A model generated the notes under the pieces. That model did not search any database, was not told where the DNA came from, and saw nothing but the letters and a program-made list of their open reading frames with translations. Below are positions 35,792-46,389 of a DNA stretch of 64,000 nt, one piece after another. The translations under genes and the position numbers were made by a program. Source of the stretch: DATATJ01 sp963789075 (GTDB taxonomy: Bacteria; Acidobacteriota; Vicinamibacteria; Vicinamibacterales; CAVVIG01); NCBI GenBank assembly GCA_963789075.1, contig CAWBJQ010000001.1, positions 1-64,000 on the forward strand, read 5' to 3'. The number at the start of each line of letters is the position of its first letter. Within the stretch, counting starts at the first letter, position 1.

Positions 35792-37045
35792 CTACTTCAG
35801 CCTGATGCGGTCGAAAGCGTCATACGCCGACATGTCGGACAGGATCACCTGATCGCCGACCTTCAATCCTGAAAGAACTTCGACGGTGTTCACCGAGCTG
35901 ACGCCAAGCTTCACTTGCGTGCGCTCGGCGGTGCTGCCGTCGGCCGAGATTTTGAACAGTCCGACGACGCTCTGCTCCTGGCCGAAGGCGGGCCGGCCCA
36001 TGTAGAGCACGTCGTTCAGCCGTTCGAGCTCGATCGTGCCGTCGACGCTCAAATCGGGCACCGCGCCCTTCGGCAGATCGTCGGGCAGCGAGACGTCCAC
36101 CGTGCGGGTGCCGTTGATGACCGAGGGATCGATGCGGGCGACCTTGCCTTCGACGATGCCGTTGCGGGTGTCGATGGATGCCGGCTGGCCAAGCTGAATG
36201 TCCTTGGCCTGTGTTTCCGCGATTTTGATCTCGGCTTTCAGGCGGGCCGGATTGGCCACGCGCGCCAGGTTGGTGCCTGGGGCGACCTGCTGTCCGACTT
36301 CGACCGGCACCAGCTGCAGCATGCCGTCGAGGCCGGCGCGCACTTTCAGCTCGTCTTTCTGCTGCCGTTTCAGCTGCAGCACCGCGCGCGCCTGATCGAC
36401 GAGCGATTGCTGCACGGCGACCTGCTCACGCGTCGAATCGACTTTGGTCGCGAGCTGGTCTTTGGCAATCTGGCTGCGCACACCGAGCTGGTCGGCATCC
36501 ACCTGCGACTGCTTCAACACCAGCTCTGACACGAGTTGATCCTTGGCGAGCGCTTCGTTCATCTGCGCCTGCATCTTCGCCTTGCTGTAATCGCCTTCGA
36601 CGCTGGCGGCCGTCGCCTTGGTGGCCAGCAGATCGTTCTGAAGCTGCACGCGCAGATTCGCCAGACCCGCCTCCGCAGCCTGCAGCTTCAACTGCGCGTC
36701 GATTAACTCCTGCTCGAGTTGCGGGTTGCTCAACTCGAGAATCACGCTGTTGGCCTTCACCGCCGTGCCCGGCCGCAGCACGATCTTGTCGACGCGCGCT
36801 TGAGTCGTCGCCGGAATCCACTGAATATCCTCGGGCGTCAAGGTGCCGAGCCCGCGCACCTGCCGCAGCATCGGGCCTCGCTTGACGGTGTCCGGCCACA
36901 CGACCGCGCGTTCGACCGTTGGCGCAGCGGGCTTGAGCCGCGAGAGACCGACGCTGACGAGGACGACCGCGAGCAGACCGACGCCGGCGTAGAGCCCCTG
37001 GCGGATCCGCTTCTGTTTAGCATTGGACGGGCGAGCAATATCCAT
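35792..37045 (-). CDS. Periplasmic adaptor (membrane-fusion protein) of the efflux operon
   Basis: The 417-residue protein has one N-terminal membrane anchor (GLYAGVGLLAVVLVSVGLS) and a HlyD/MacA layout. A lipoyl half (GTLTPEDIQWIPATTQARVDKIVLRPGTAVKANSVILELS) leads into a long alpha-helical hairpin (residues about 115-240, coiled coil), the other lipoyl half (VRAGLDGMLQLVPVEVGQQVAPGTNLARVA) and beta-barrel/membrane-proximal domains. It is the first gene of the minus-strand efflux operon and would link the ABC permease to an outer-membrane channel. The gene is intact. Confidence 0.92.
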   Translation of the reverse strand: MDIARPSNAKQKRIRQGLYAGVGLLAVVLVSVGLSRLKPAAPTVERAVVWPDTVKRGPMLRQVRGLGTLTPEDIQWIPATTQARVDKIVLRPGTAVKANSVILELSNPQLEQELIDAQLKLQAAEAGLANLRVQLQNDLLATKATAASVEGDYSKAKMQAQMNEALAKDQLVSELVLKQSQVDADQLGVRSQIAKDQLATKVDSTREQVAVQQSLVDQARAVLQLKRQQKDELKVRAGLDGMLQLVPVEVGQQVAPGTNLARVANPARLKAEIKIAETQAKDIQLGQPASIDTRNGIVEGKVARIDPSVINGTRTVDVSLPDDLPKGAVPDLSVDGTIELERLNDVLYMGRPAFGQEQSVVGLFKISADGSTAERTQVKLGVSSVNTVEVLSGLKVGDQVILSDMSAYDAFDRIRLK

Positions 37046-37137
37046 GGTTGTTTCTGCTTAGACGGAAGAGAAGTCGAAAACGATCAGCGCTTCAACCAAG
37101 GCAAACGCCGGACCATCAGACACTACGAGGGTAAGTC

Positions 37138-37166
37138 ATTATACTTCAACGACTTATTCACCGACA
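37138..37166 (-). promoter_or_regulatory. Possible promoter of the efflux operon
   Basis: On the minus strand a perfect TATAAT (ATTATA at 37138-37143) lies about 90 bp upstream of the adaptor ATG in a locally AT-rich spot. The matching -35 region (about 37162-37167) is weak. I looked for a sigma-54 -24/-12 element (GG-N10-GC) that would suit the linked regulator and found no convincing one, so this assignment is tentative. Confidence 0.3.
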
Positions 37167-37279
37167 TGTTTTCGTAAGTGAGGCGGGAAAGTGTCCGTTC
37201 GTGGGACGAGCGGATCCCATGCGCGCTCGAAGGACAGGGCGGGTGGGGCCTTACCTGCCTCACCTGCCCGAGAATTGAA

Positions 37280-38293
37280 TTAGTGCCGGCCGAGGACCGC
37301 GAGGAAGGCGGTCACGATCTCCGGATCGAACTGGGCGGGGCAACAACGCAGAATCTCCGTGATCGCTTCGGCTGAATCGAACCGCACGCGGTACTGGCGG
37401 TCCTGCGTCATCGCGTCGTAGGCGTCGGCGATGGCGACGATTCGACTGGCGAGCGGGATCGCGTCCCCGGCGAGCCGGCGTGGATAGCCGCCGCCGCCGA
37501 ACCATTCGTGCGAGGCGAACACGATCGGCGCCACGTCCCGGAGCGTGCGCGTGGACGCGAGGATCGCGGCGCCGGCGTCGACGTGCTTTCGCATAATCGC
37601 ATCCTCGCCGGGCGCCAACGGTGACGGCTTTGTCAGCAGGGCGTTGGGAATCGCGAGCTTGCCGATGTCGTGAAAGCGCGCCGCCGATTCCAGGATGCCG
37701 GCCAGCTCACCGTCCTCGCAGCCCATCTCGCGCGCCACCGAGCCGGCATAGCGCGCGACGCGTTCGCTGTGTGCGGCGAGGTCGGGCGCCCGCTCCCACG
37801 CGATCGCGAGGAGCACCTCGGCTTCGTCCGCCGCGCGCCCGCTCCGGCGATCGAGCTCGCTGCACACCTGCTCGATCCTGTCCTGCAGCTCGATCGACAG
37901 CTGCGCGTGCCAGCGCCGCTCGTCGAGCGTCTGCTTGCGCCAGCGGCGTCCGCGATCGACGGCGAGCGTGAAGCGATCGCGCTGGAACGGCTTGATCAGC
38001 AGGTCGGCAACCGGCCGCTCGCCGTCGTCGTTGTCCAGCAGCGCGGCATAGGCGGTCGCGAGGACGACGGCGGTCTGCGGGTGATCGCGGTGCAGCTGGT
38101 TCGCGAGCCAGAGACCATCGTGCCCGGGCAGCATCACGTCGATGACGGCGAGATCGTAGTGCTCCGTTTGCAGCGTGGCCAGTGCCTCGTCGGCGTCTGC
38201 CGCGGTTTTCGGACGGAGGCCGAGCGCGCTGACCCATCGGGCCATCAGGTCTCGAACGGCCGGTTCATCATCGACAATCAGGACGGACGTCAT
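37280..38293 (-). CDS. Response regulator with HD-GYP domain (putative cyclic-di-GMP phosphodiesterase)
   Basis: Receiver domain: VLIVDDEPAVRDLMARWV, phospho-Asp in LAVIDVMLPGHDG, Lys in LLIKPFQRD. A helical linker is followed by an HD-GYP domain with HSERVARYAGSVA, HDIGKLAIPNALLTKPSPL, KHVDAGAAIL, HEWFGGGGYPRRLAGDAIPLASRIVAIADAYDAM. All metal-ligand motifs of active HD-GYP enzymes appear present, so cyclic-di-GMP hydrolysis is likely. The start at 38293 was chosen because the receiver begins there; in-frame ATGs at 38302 and 38329 add residues without a clear ribosome-binding site. Confidence 0.88.
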   Translation of the reverse strand: MTSVLIVDDEPAVRDLMARWVSALGLRPKTAADADEALATLQTEHYDLAVIDVMLPGHDGLWLANQLHRDHPQTAVVLATAYAALLDNDDGERPVADLLIKPFQRDRFTLAVDRGRRWRKQTLDERRWHAQLSIELQDRIEQVCSELDRRSGRAADEAEVLLAIAWERAPDLAAHSERVARYAGSVAREMGCEDGELAGILESAARFHDIGKLAIPNALLTKPSPLAPGEDAIMRKHVDAGAAILASTRTLRDVAPIVFASHEWFGGGGYPRRLAGDAIPLASRIVAIADAYDAMTQDRQYRVRFDSAEAITEILRCCPAQFDPEIVTAFLAVLGRH

Positions 38294-38397
38294 CGCAGTC
38301 ATCGAAGTGGCGAATTTGCAATCGTCCATGGCGCAAGATGATTGCCAGCATCTCTTCGTGCAAAACACTGAGCGTACGCGGATGGAGATGTGTTAGG

Positions 38398-38415
38398 GTG
38401 TGCGGACTCGCACAC
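38398..38415. repeat. Perfect GTGTGCG/CGCACAC hairpin in a divergent promoter region
   Basis: GTGTGCG-GACT-CGCACAC pairs perfectly over 7 bp and is followed by further CACAC units (to 38427). It lies between the divergent starts of the HD-GYP regulator and the NtrC-type regulator, where an operator or a Fis/NtrC-type upstream site would be expected. A related run of GCGCACA units occurs after the hybrid kinase at 41857-41892. Confidence 0.4.
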
Positions 38416-38482
38416 ACGCGCACACTCGGGCCGTTGAAACCGCACAGCGGGAAGCGGCCAGCGGCGCGGCGGGACCTTCGAT

Positions 38483-39919
<1,437 letters not shown>

Positions 39920-41848
39920 ATGGACGGCATTACTCCGGATCGAATCGAGTCGGATCTCGACGCGCGCGCTCAGCTGGATCAGCGCTATCGCGACCTGTTC
40001 GACGGCGCGCTCGTCGCCATCTACATCTCCACCCCGGACGGCCGTCTCCTCGCCTGCAATGCGGCGTTCGCGCGGCTGCTGCAGTTCGACTCGATCGAGG
40101 CGGCGATCGGCACGAACATGACCGCGGTGTACAGCGATCCATCGGCCCGTGACTCGTTCGTGCGCGAGGTGCGCGAGGCCGGCCGGCTCGAGCATCATGG
40201 CGCCTCGCTGCGCCGGCGCGACGGCGGCCTCGTCGAGGTGATGGAAACCGTGGTCGGCTCGTTCGACGAGTCCGGTGCGCTGATCGAGCTGCGAGGCTTT
40301 CTCTTCGACGTCACCACCACAGTCAAGGCCATGCGCGCCGACGCGCGGCGCGATCGCCGGTTCCGCGCCGCCTTCTCGAACGCCGCTGACGCGATGCTGA
40401 TTCTCGACGACACCGGGTTGATCCACGAGGCGAACCGCGCCGCGAGCGCGCTGTTCGCGCTGCCGGCCGACGGGATCGTGCAGCGCCGGCTGGGCAGCCT
40501 GTTGATGGGAGACGGGCTACTGCTCGACGCCGCGTGGCGCGAGCTGCTCGCGCTGGGGGAAGCCAAGGCCGAACACCGCGTCGCGGTCGCCGACGGCGGC
40601 ACGCGTCTGGTCGAGTGCAGCTACCGCGCTCGTGTCCAGGCCGACCGGCACTTGTGTATCGCCCGTGACATTACCGCCCGCCGGATCATGGAGGAGCGGC
40701 TCACGCAGTCGGAGAAGATCGAGAGCGTCGGACGGCTGGCCGGAGGCATCGCGCACGACTTCAACAATCTGCTCACGGCGATCCTTGGCTACACCGAGTT
40801 GCTGCTCACCGATCGCGCCGAGGACGATCCCGACCGCTCGGACCTCTTGGAGATTCAAAAGGCGGGGCAACGCGCGGCCGGCCTGACACAGCAGCTGCTC
40901 GCGTTCAGCCGCAAGCAGGTGCTGCTGCCGCGCGAAGTGGATTTGAATCAGGTCGTCGCCGGCTTGAAGAGCATGCTGGTGCGTCTGATTCGCGAGGACA
41001 TCACGCTCACCTGCGAGATGGCGCCGGTGCCCGCGATCGTCAAGATCGATCCGACACAGGTCGAGCAGGTGATTCTCAATCTCGTGCTGAACGCGCGCGA
41101 CGCGCTGCCGGGCGGCGGCGGCATCCGCATCGAGGTCGCGTCGGTGCCCGTCGGCGATGTCGTCCTGCCGGCTGATCATCCGCCAGCGGCGCCGCACTAC
41201 ATCCGGCTCCGCGTCACCGACAACGGCGTCGGCATCTCGCCGGAAGCGCGTGCGCATCTCTTCGAGCCGTTCTTCACGACGAAAGACGTCGGCCAGGGGA
41301 CGGGACTCGGGCTCGCGTCGGTCTATGGCATCGTGCGCCAGAGCAACGGCTTCATCACGGCGGAGAGCGTGCTGGGCGCGGGGACGACCTTCACGATGCA
41401 CTTCCCGGCGACGCTGCCGGGCAGGGGCCAGCTGGCGGCCCCGGCGGCGCCCGTGGTCGAATTGCCGCTGCCCGGCCAGGGAACGGTGCTGCTGGTCGAG
41501 GACGAGGATGCCGTTCGCGCGATCATCAGCGCCGTGCTGCGGCGTCAGGGCTACCAGGTCCTCGAGGCCGCGACAGCCGAGGGCGCGATCTCGATTTTCG
41601 AAGAACGCCACGCCGAGATCGATCTGCTGTTGACCGACGTCATCATGCCCGGCATCAACGGTCCCGCGCTCGCGCAGCGGCTCGTGGCGGTGCGGCCGGA
41701 GCTGCGCGTGCTGTTCGTCTCCGGCTACGCAGGCGTCGGGTTGCCGCTCGATGGAGGCAGTGCGAACGTCAGCTTTCTGGGCAAGCCGTTCGAGGCGTCA
41801 GTGCTGGCCGCCAAAGTGCGGGATGTGCTGAGCCGTGGGCCTCGCTGA
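39920..41848 (+). CDS. Hybrid histidine kinase with two PAS domains and a C-terminal receiver
   Basis: The 642-residue protein has no membrane segment. PAS domains span about residues 20-130 and 145-255. The phospho-His is His279 in VGRLAGGIAHDFNNLLTAILGYTELLL. HATPase motifs: VILNLVLNARDALP, VTDNGVGISPEARAHLFEPFFTTKDVGQGTGLGLASVYGIV. A receiver domain follows at about 515-640 (VLLVEDEDAVRAIISAVLR, LLLTDVIMPGINGP, FLGKPFE). It would sense a cytoplasmic signal and pass phosphate, probably through its own receiver, to the NtrC-type regulator encoded directly upstream without any gap. Confidence 0.93.
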   Translation: MDGITPDRIESDLDARAQLDQRYRDLFDGALVAIYISTPDGRLLACNAAFARLLQFDSIEAAIGTNMTAVYSDPSARDSFVREVREAGRLEHHGASLRRRDGGLVEVMETVVGSFDESGALIELRGFLFDVTTTVKAMRADARRDRRFRAAFSNAADAMLILDDTGLIHEANRAASALFALPADGIVQRRLGSLLMGDGLLLDAAWRELLALGEAKAEHRVAVADGGTRLVECSYRARVQADRHLCIARDITARRIMEERLTQSEKIESVGRLAGGIAHDFNNLLTAILGYTELLLTDRAEDDPDRSDLLEIQKAGQRAAGLTQQLLAFSRKQVLLPREVDLNQVVAGLKSMLVRLIREDITLTCEMAPVPAIVKIDPTQVEQVILNLVLNARDALPGGGGIRIEVASVPVGDVVLPADHPPAAPHYIRLRVTDNGVGISPEARAHLFEPFFTTKDVGQGTGLGLASVYGIVRQSNGFITAESVLGAGTTFTMHFPATLPGRGQLAAPAAPVVELPLPGQGTVLLVEDEDAVRAIISAVLRRQGYQVLEAATAEGAISIFEERHAEIDLLLTDVIMPGINGPALAQRLVAVRPELRVLFVSGYAGVGLPLDGGSANVSFLGKPFEASVLAAKVRDVLSRGPR

Positions 41849-42020
41849 CGAAAGCGCACACAAAGTGGCGCCGGATCCGCACAGGCGCACATCGCGGTCT
41901 CACGGCCGATCGAAATATACTAGCCAAAATGGCTTGGGCGCCTCACGCGACCTGGCAAGCTCTTCGCTTATTCAGTGGGGATCCGAACGCGGACCGAAGG
42001 AAGAAATAAGGAGACAACTC

Positions 42021-42497
42021 GTGTTGGAGTCGCACGCACCGGCAATGTTGTCGGCCATGCAAGGCCTCGCCCTTGAGCGTAGAAAGCAGACCACGCCAGC
42101 CCCGCCGATCCGAGCGCTCATCGTCGACGATGAGGAGTCGGTCCGAAGATTTGTCGACCGCGTTCTGATCAAAGGCGGATACAAAACCGTCGTCGCCGCC
42201 AGCGGCTCGGAAGCTGAAAACGCGGCAAAGAGCCAGGGTCCCTTCGACGTGCTGGTGACCGATCTGGTGATGCCCGAAATGTCGGGAGACGAGCTCGTGC
42301 GCCGGCTGCGCCAGACCGAACCGCACTTGAAGGTGCTGTATCTTACCGGCTTCAGCGACCATCTGTTCAAGGAGAAGGCGACCCTCTGGGCCGACGAGGC
42401 CTTTCTCGACAAGCCCTGCAGCGTGAGCGGTCTGCTCGAAGCGGTGTCGCTCCTCGTCTCCGGCCGGATCCCCGGTCCGGACGGCCGCACGTCCTGA
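42021..42497 (+). CDS. Single-domain response regulator
   Basis: GTG at 42021 follows AATAAGGAG at ideal distance and was preferred to the long open frame from 41835. The 158-residue protein has a 35-residue leader and a receiver domain: ALIVDDEESVRRFVDRVLIKGGY, phospho-Asp in VLVTDLVMPEMSGDEL, Thr in LYLTGFSD, Lys in FLDKPC. There is no output domain. It follows the hybrid kinase by 172 bp and may exchange phosphate with it. Confidence 0.85.
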   Translation: MLESHAPAMLSAMQGLALERRKQTTPAPPIRALIVDDEESVRRFVDRVLIKGGYKTVVAASGSEAENAAKSQGPFDVLVTDLVMPEMSGDELVRRLRQTEPHLKVLYLTGFSDHLFKEKATLWADEAFLDKPCSVSGLLEAVSLLVSGRIPGPDGRTS

Positions 42498-42511
42498 CGT
42501 ACACTAGACCC

Positions 42512-42946
42512 ATGGCTTATCCCGAATTTTTCGTGGCGCCGATGCGGCAGGAGCTCACGGCGCTTGGTGTCGAGGAGCTGCGCACCGCAGCCGACGTCGA
42601 CCGCGCGGTGACCGACACGCCCGGCACGTTGATGATCGTCGTCAATTCGGTGTGCGGCTGTGCGGCCGGCAAGGCGCGGCCGGGGATCGCGCTGGCGCTG
42701 GCGCACGCGCGCACGCCCTCGCGGGTGGCAACGGTGTTTGCGGGCGCGGATGTCGAAGCCACCGATCGCGCGCGCCACCATTTTGCCGGCTACGCGCCGT
42801 CGTCGCCGTCGATTGCGCTGCTGCGGGGCGGCAAGGTGGTTTTCATGCTCGAGCGGTCGCACATCGAGAACCGCGATGCGACGGCGATTGCCCGCGAGCT
42901 CACCGCGGCCTTCGACACGTTCTGCGCGCCGCCCGTTCCCGCCTGA
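42512..42946 (+). CDS. BrxA/BrxB-family bacilliredoxin
   Basis: The 144-residue protein matches the YphP/YqiW family from end to end: MAYPEFFVAPMRQELTALGVEEL, the CGC redox motif in VVNSVCGCAAGKARPG, and SPSIALLRGGKVVFMLERSHIENRDA. In Firmicutes such proteins remove bacillithiol from proteins; in this background the low-molecular-weight thiol is unknown, so general disulfide isomerase/reductase activity is the safer statement. It starts 14 bp after the preceding receiver gene. Confidence 0.92.
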   Translation: MAYPEFFVAPMRQELTALGVEELRTAADVDRAVTDTPGTLMIVVNSVCGCAAGKARPGIALALAHARTPSRVATVFAGADVEATDRARHHFAGYAPSSPSIALLRGGKVVFMLERSHIENRDATAIARELTAAFDTFCAPPVPA

Positions 42947-42992
42947 ACGTCGCCGCGCTCCGCGGGTCGGTCCTATGCTAGATTGACCGATC

Positions 42993-45900
42993 ATGAAGCC
43001 ACGCCTCACGCTCTCGATCCCCTTTGTCTTCCTCGCAGCGCTGATGGCAGTGGCGGTCGCCGAGCGCGCCCCACAGGCGCAGGCGAACGGCTCCGATGCA
43101 TCGGCGTTCAAGGCGCTCGAGTGGCGCAACGTCGGGCCGATTCGAGGCGGACGGTCGATCACATCGGCCGGCAGCCCATCGCGCCGCGACGAATATTTCT
43201 TCGGCGCCGTGGGCGGCGGCCTCTGGAAGACGACCGACGCCGGCCAGACGTGGAAGCCGGTGACCGACGGACAGCTCACGAGCTCCTCGGTCGGCGCCGT
43301 CGCCGTGTCGGAATCCAACCCCGACATCGTCTTCATCGGCATGGGCGAAACCTGCATTCGCGGCAACATCATGCAGGGCGACGGCGTCTACAAGTCGAGC
43401 GACGCCGGCAAGACCTGGGCTCACATCGGCCTCGCCGACACGCAGGCGATCGCCAAGATCCGCATTCACCCGACCAATCCGGACATCGTCTATGTGGCGG
43501 CGTTCGGCCATCCGGCCGGTCCGAACGCGGACCGCGGCGTGTTCAAGTCGATCGACGGCGGGAAGACGTGGAAGAAAACGCTGTTCCGCGACGACAAGAC
43601 CGCGGCGATCGACCTGACGATCGATCGGCACAATCCGAACGTGCTGTACGCGGCTCTGTGGGAGGCGTATCGCGTGTCGTGGCAGATGTCGAGCGGCGGA
43701 CCAGGCAGCGGCCTGTTCAAGTCGGTCGACGGCGGCGACACGTGGACGGAGCTGACGCGCAATCCCGGCATGCCGGCGGGCGTCATCGGACGCATCGGCG
43801 TCACCGTCTCCGGCGCGGACGGCAACCGCGTCTACGCCCAGATTGAAAACGAGAACGGCGGCACCTTCCGGTCCGACGATGCGGGCGCGACGTGGACGAA
43901 GATGAACGACGACCGCAACCTGCGGCAGCGCGCGTTCTACTACACGCACATCTTCGCCGATCCGAAGGACAAAGACGTCGTCTACGGCTTGAACGTCAAC
44001 TTCCACAAATCGACGGACGGCGGCAAGACGTTCAAGACGCTGCTGCGGCCGCCGCATGGCGACAATCACGATCTCTGGATCGATCCGAACGATCCCAAGC
44101 GCTTCATCACGAGCGACGACGGCGGCGCAACGGTGACGATCAACGGCGGCGAGACGTGGACCGACGAGGACTTCCCGACCGCGCAGCTGTATCACGTTTC
44201 CACGACGAAGGAGTTTCCGTATCACGTCTGCGGCGCGCAGCAGGACAACAGCACGGTCTGCGTGCAGAGCGAGAAGCGTAACCCGTTCGCGGGGATGGCC
44301 GGCGTCGGTCCGAACGCCTTCGCGGCGATGTACGACGCGGGTGGCGGCGAGAGCGGCTACATCACGCCGTCGCCGACCGATCCGAACATCCTTTATGCGG
44401 GCAGCCAGGGCGCGCTGCTGACGCGCAAAAACCGTCTGACGGGCGAAACGCGCGACATCGAGGTTTATCCGCGCTTCTTCTCCGGGGAGAATGCGGCGTC
44501 GCTGCCTGACCGATGGCAGTGGACGTTTCCGATCGTCTTCTCGCATTTCGATCCGAACACGCTCTACACATCGTCGCAGTTTCTGTATCGCACGACCAAC
44601 GACGGGCAAAGCTGGCAGAAGATCAGTCCGGATTTGACGAAACACGATCCGAAGACGCTCGGCGATTCTGGCGGTCCGATCACGCACGACATGAACGGCC
44701 CGGAGATCTTTGGAACGATCTTCACGATTGCGCCGTCGCACAAAGAGGCGGACACGATCTGGACGGGATCCGACGACGGCCTCGTCTACATCACGCGTGA
44801 CGCCGGCAAGAACTGGACGGACATCACGCCGCCCGGCACACCCGCGCTGAGCCGCGTGAGCTTGATCGACGCGTCACCCAGCAAGGCGGGCACCGCGTAC
44901 GTGGCCATCAAGAACTATCTGCAGGACGACCGCGCGCCGTACTTGTTCAAGACCGACGACTACGGCAAGAGCTGGAAAAAGATTGTCGCCGGCATCCGCG
45001 CCGACGACTACGCGCACGCCATCCGCGAGGATCCCGCGCGGCCCGGGCTGCTGTACGCCGGAACCGAACACGGCATCTATGTGTCGTTCGACGACGGCGA
45101 GCGCTGGCAGCCGTTGTCGCTGAATCTTCCCGACACGCAGGTCTCCGACATCGTGGTCGAAGCCCACGATTTGGTGATCTCGACCAACGGTCGATCGATG
45201 TGGGTGCTCGACAACATTTCGCCGATCCGCCAGTTCAAGGAGGGCGTCTCGAACAGCTCGCTGCACGTGTACGCGCCGGAAGAAGCGACGCGCCGCGCGC
45301 GGCCCGCAACCATCGACTACTACCTGAAGGCCAAGGCGGAGAGGGTGACGATCGACATCCTCGATGCGCAGGGACACGTGATTCGAACGTTTGTCGGTCC
45401 GCCGGCGAAGCCGGCCGAGGAGACGCCAGACTCCGGATTCCGCCCGCCGCCGCCCGTCGTCGGCTTGGCGGCCGGCCTCAACCGGTTCGTGTGGGACCTG
45501 CGATATGGCGGTGCGACGGTCTTTCCCGGCCTGATCATGTGGGGCGCATCGCCGGAGGATGGGCCGCTGGCGGTTCCCGGCCGGTATCAGGTGCGTGTCA
45601 CGGCGAACGGGGAGTCGCAGACGCAGCCGTTCAACGTGGCGATGGACCCGCGCGTGAAAGCCTCGCCGAGCGATCTGCAGGCCGAATTCGACTTCGCGAT
45701 CAAGGTCCGCGACCGCGTGGCGGAGGCGAACGGCGCGGTCGTGGCGGTGCGCAAAGTTCGCACCGACATCGACGACCGGATCGAGAAGGCGAAGCACGCC
45801 GAGCGCGATTCGACGCGCAAGCCGCTGACGACGGCGCTGGAGAATCTAAGGCAGAAGCTCACCGAGGTCGAGGAGTCTGTCTACCAGGTGAAGAACCAGA

Positions 45901-46157
45901 GCGGGCAGGATCCACTCAACTTCCCGATCAAGTTGAACAACAAGATCGCGCATCTCTCCGATGTCATCGAGAGCGCGGACGCGAAGCCGACCGACCAGAC
46001 CTATGCGGCGTTCAAGGAGCTGTCCGACGAACTGCAGGCGCAGATGGATCGGCTTAACTCGACGATGACGAACGATGTTCCGGCGATTAATGCGGAGCTG
46101 CAGCGCAAGAAGATCGCGCCGGTGTCGATCGAGCCGGCGAAGAAATCACCCCAATAA
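42993..46157 (+). CDS. Secreted BNR/VPS10-type beta-propeller protein
   Basis: The 1,054-residue protein is intact. After a signal peptide (IPFVFLAALMAVAVAERAPQAQA) come many BNR/sortilin-like repeats with the S/T-x-D-x-G-x-x-W signature, for instance KTTDAGQTWKP, KSSDAGKTWAH, KSIDGGKTWKK, KSVDGGDTWTE, RSDDAGATWTK, KSTDGGKTFKT. They build one or two beta-propellers over residues 40-740. A C-terminal beta domain and a coiled-coil tail (about residues 900-1,030, rich in E/K/R/Q) follow. These proteins are common and often multi-copy in acidobacteria and are annotated as glycosyl hydrolases without proof; I see no catalytic motif. Confidence 0.85.
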   Translation: MKPRLTLSIPFVFLAALMAVAVAERAPQAQANGSDASAFKALEWRNVGPIRGGRSITSAGSPSRRDEYFFGAVGGGLWKTTDAGQTWKPVTDGQLTSSSVGAVAVSESNPDIVFIGMGETCIRGNIMQGDGVYKSSDAGKTWAHIGLADTQAIAKIRIHPTNPDIVYVAAFGHPAGPNADRGVFKSIDGGKTWKKTLFRDDKTAAIDLTIDRHNPNVLYAALWEAYRVSWQMSSGGPGSGLFKSVDGGDTWTELTRNPGMPAGVIGRIGVTVSGADGNRVYAQIENENGGTFRSDDAGATWTKMNDDRNLRQRAFYYTHIFADPKDKDVVYGLNVNFHKSTDGGKTFKTLLRPPHGDNHDLWIDPNDPKRFITSDDGGATVTINGGETWTDEDFPTAQLYHVSTTKEFPYHVCGAQQDNSTVCVQSEKRNPFAGMAGVGPNAFAAMYDAGGGESGYITPSPTDPNILYAGSQGALLTRKNRLTGETRDIEVYPRFFSGENAASLPDRWQWTFPIVFSHFDPNTLYTSSQFLYRTTNDGQSWQKISPDLTKHDPKTLGDSGGPITHDMNGPEIFGTIFTIAPSHKEADTIWTGSDDGLVYITRDAGKNWTDITPPGTPALSRVSLIDASPSKAGTAYVAIKNYLQDDRAPYLFKTDDYGKSWKKIVAGIRADDYAHAIREDPARPGLLYAGTEHGIYVSFDDGERWQPLSLNLPDTQVSDIVVEAHDLVISTNGRSMWVLDNISPIRQFKEGVSNSSLHVYAPEEATRRARPATIDYYLKAKAERVTIDILDAQGHVIRTFVGPPAKPAEETPDSGFRPPPPVVGLAAGLNRFVWDLRYGGATVFPGLIMWGASPEDGPLAVPGRYQVRVTANGESQTQPFNVAMDPRVKASPSDLQAEFDFAIKVRDRVAEANGAVVAVRKVRTDIDDRIEKAKHAERDSTRKPLTTALENLRQKLTEVEESVYQVKNQSGQDPLNFPIKLNNKIAHLSDVIESADAKPTDQTYAAFKELSDELQAQMDRLNSTMTNDVPAINAELQRKKIAPVSIEPAKKSPQ

Positions 46158-46179
46158 GGTCTCCAGCACGAAGAAACGC

Positions 46180-46262
46180 TTCACCACGGAGCGCACGGAG
46201 GACACAGAGGTTAAGTCATAAAGGCTTTCTCCTCCGTGTCCCCCGTGTCCTCTGTGGTGAGC
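46180..46262. repeat. CACGGAG-type palindromic repeat between convergent genes
   Basis: CACCACGGAGCGCACGGAGGACACAGAGG on the left is mirrored by CCTCCGTGTCCCCCGTGTCCTCTGTGGTG on the right around TTAAGTCATAAAGG, giving a long hairpin. It is related to 10966-11045. Confidence 0.6.
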
Positions 46263-46281
46263 CGCCGCACGGGTCGGCGGA

Positions 46282-46336
46282 GTAGCGCGAAGGCTTCCAC
46301 CTCCGCCAAGGCTCCGGCGGACAGGTCAGCCGAGCG
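46282..46336 (+). repeat. Dispersed 55-bp palindromic repeat, copy 4
   Basis: Nearly identical to 17198-17252 (AGGTCAGCCGAGCG instead of AAGTCAGCCGAGCG at the end), with the same internal TCCGCC/GGCGGA stem. It lies between convergent genes, directly after another palindromic repeat. Confidence 0.72.
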
Positions 46337-46389
46337 CTCTGCTTAACGTCCGCCGTCGTGTCTTCGCGCGCTTCGGGGTTAGAGTGTGA

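Noticed and set aside
37046..37279. Sigma-54 promoter for the efflux operon
   Set aside because: No GG-N10-GC element with acceptable flanks was found on the minus strand; only a sigma-70-like TATAAT is visible.
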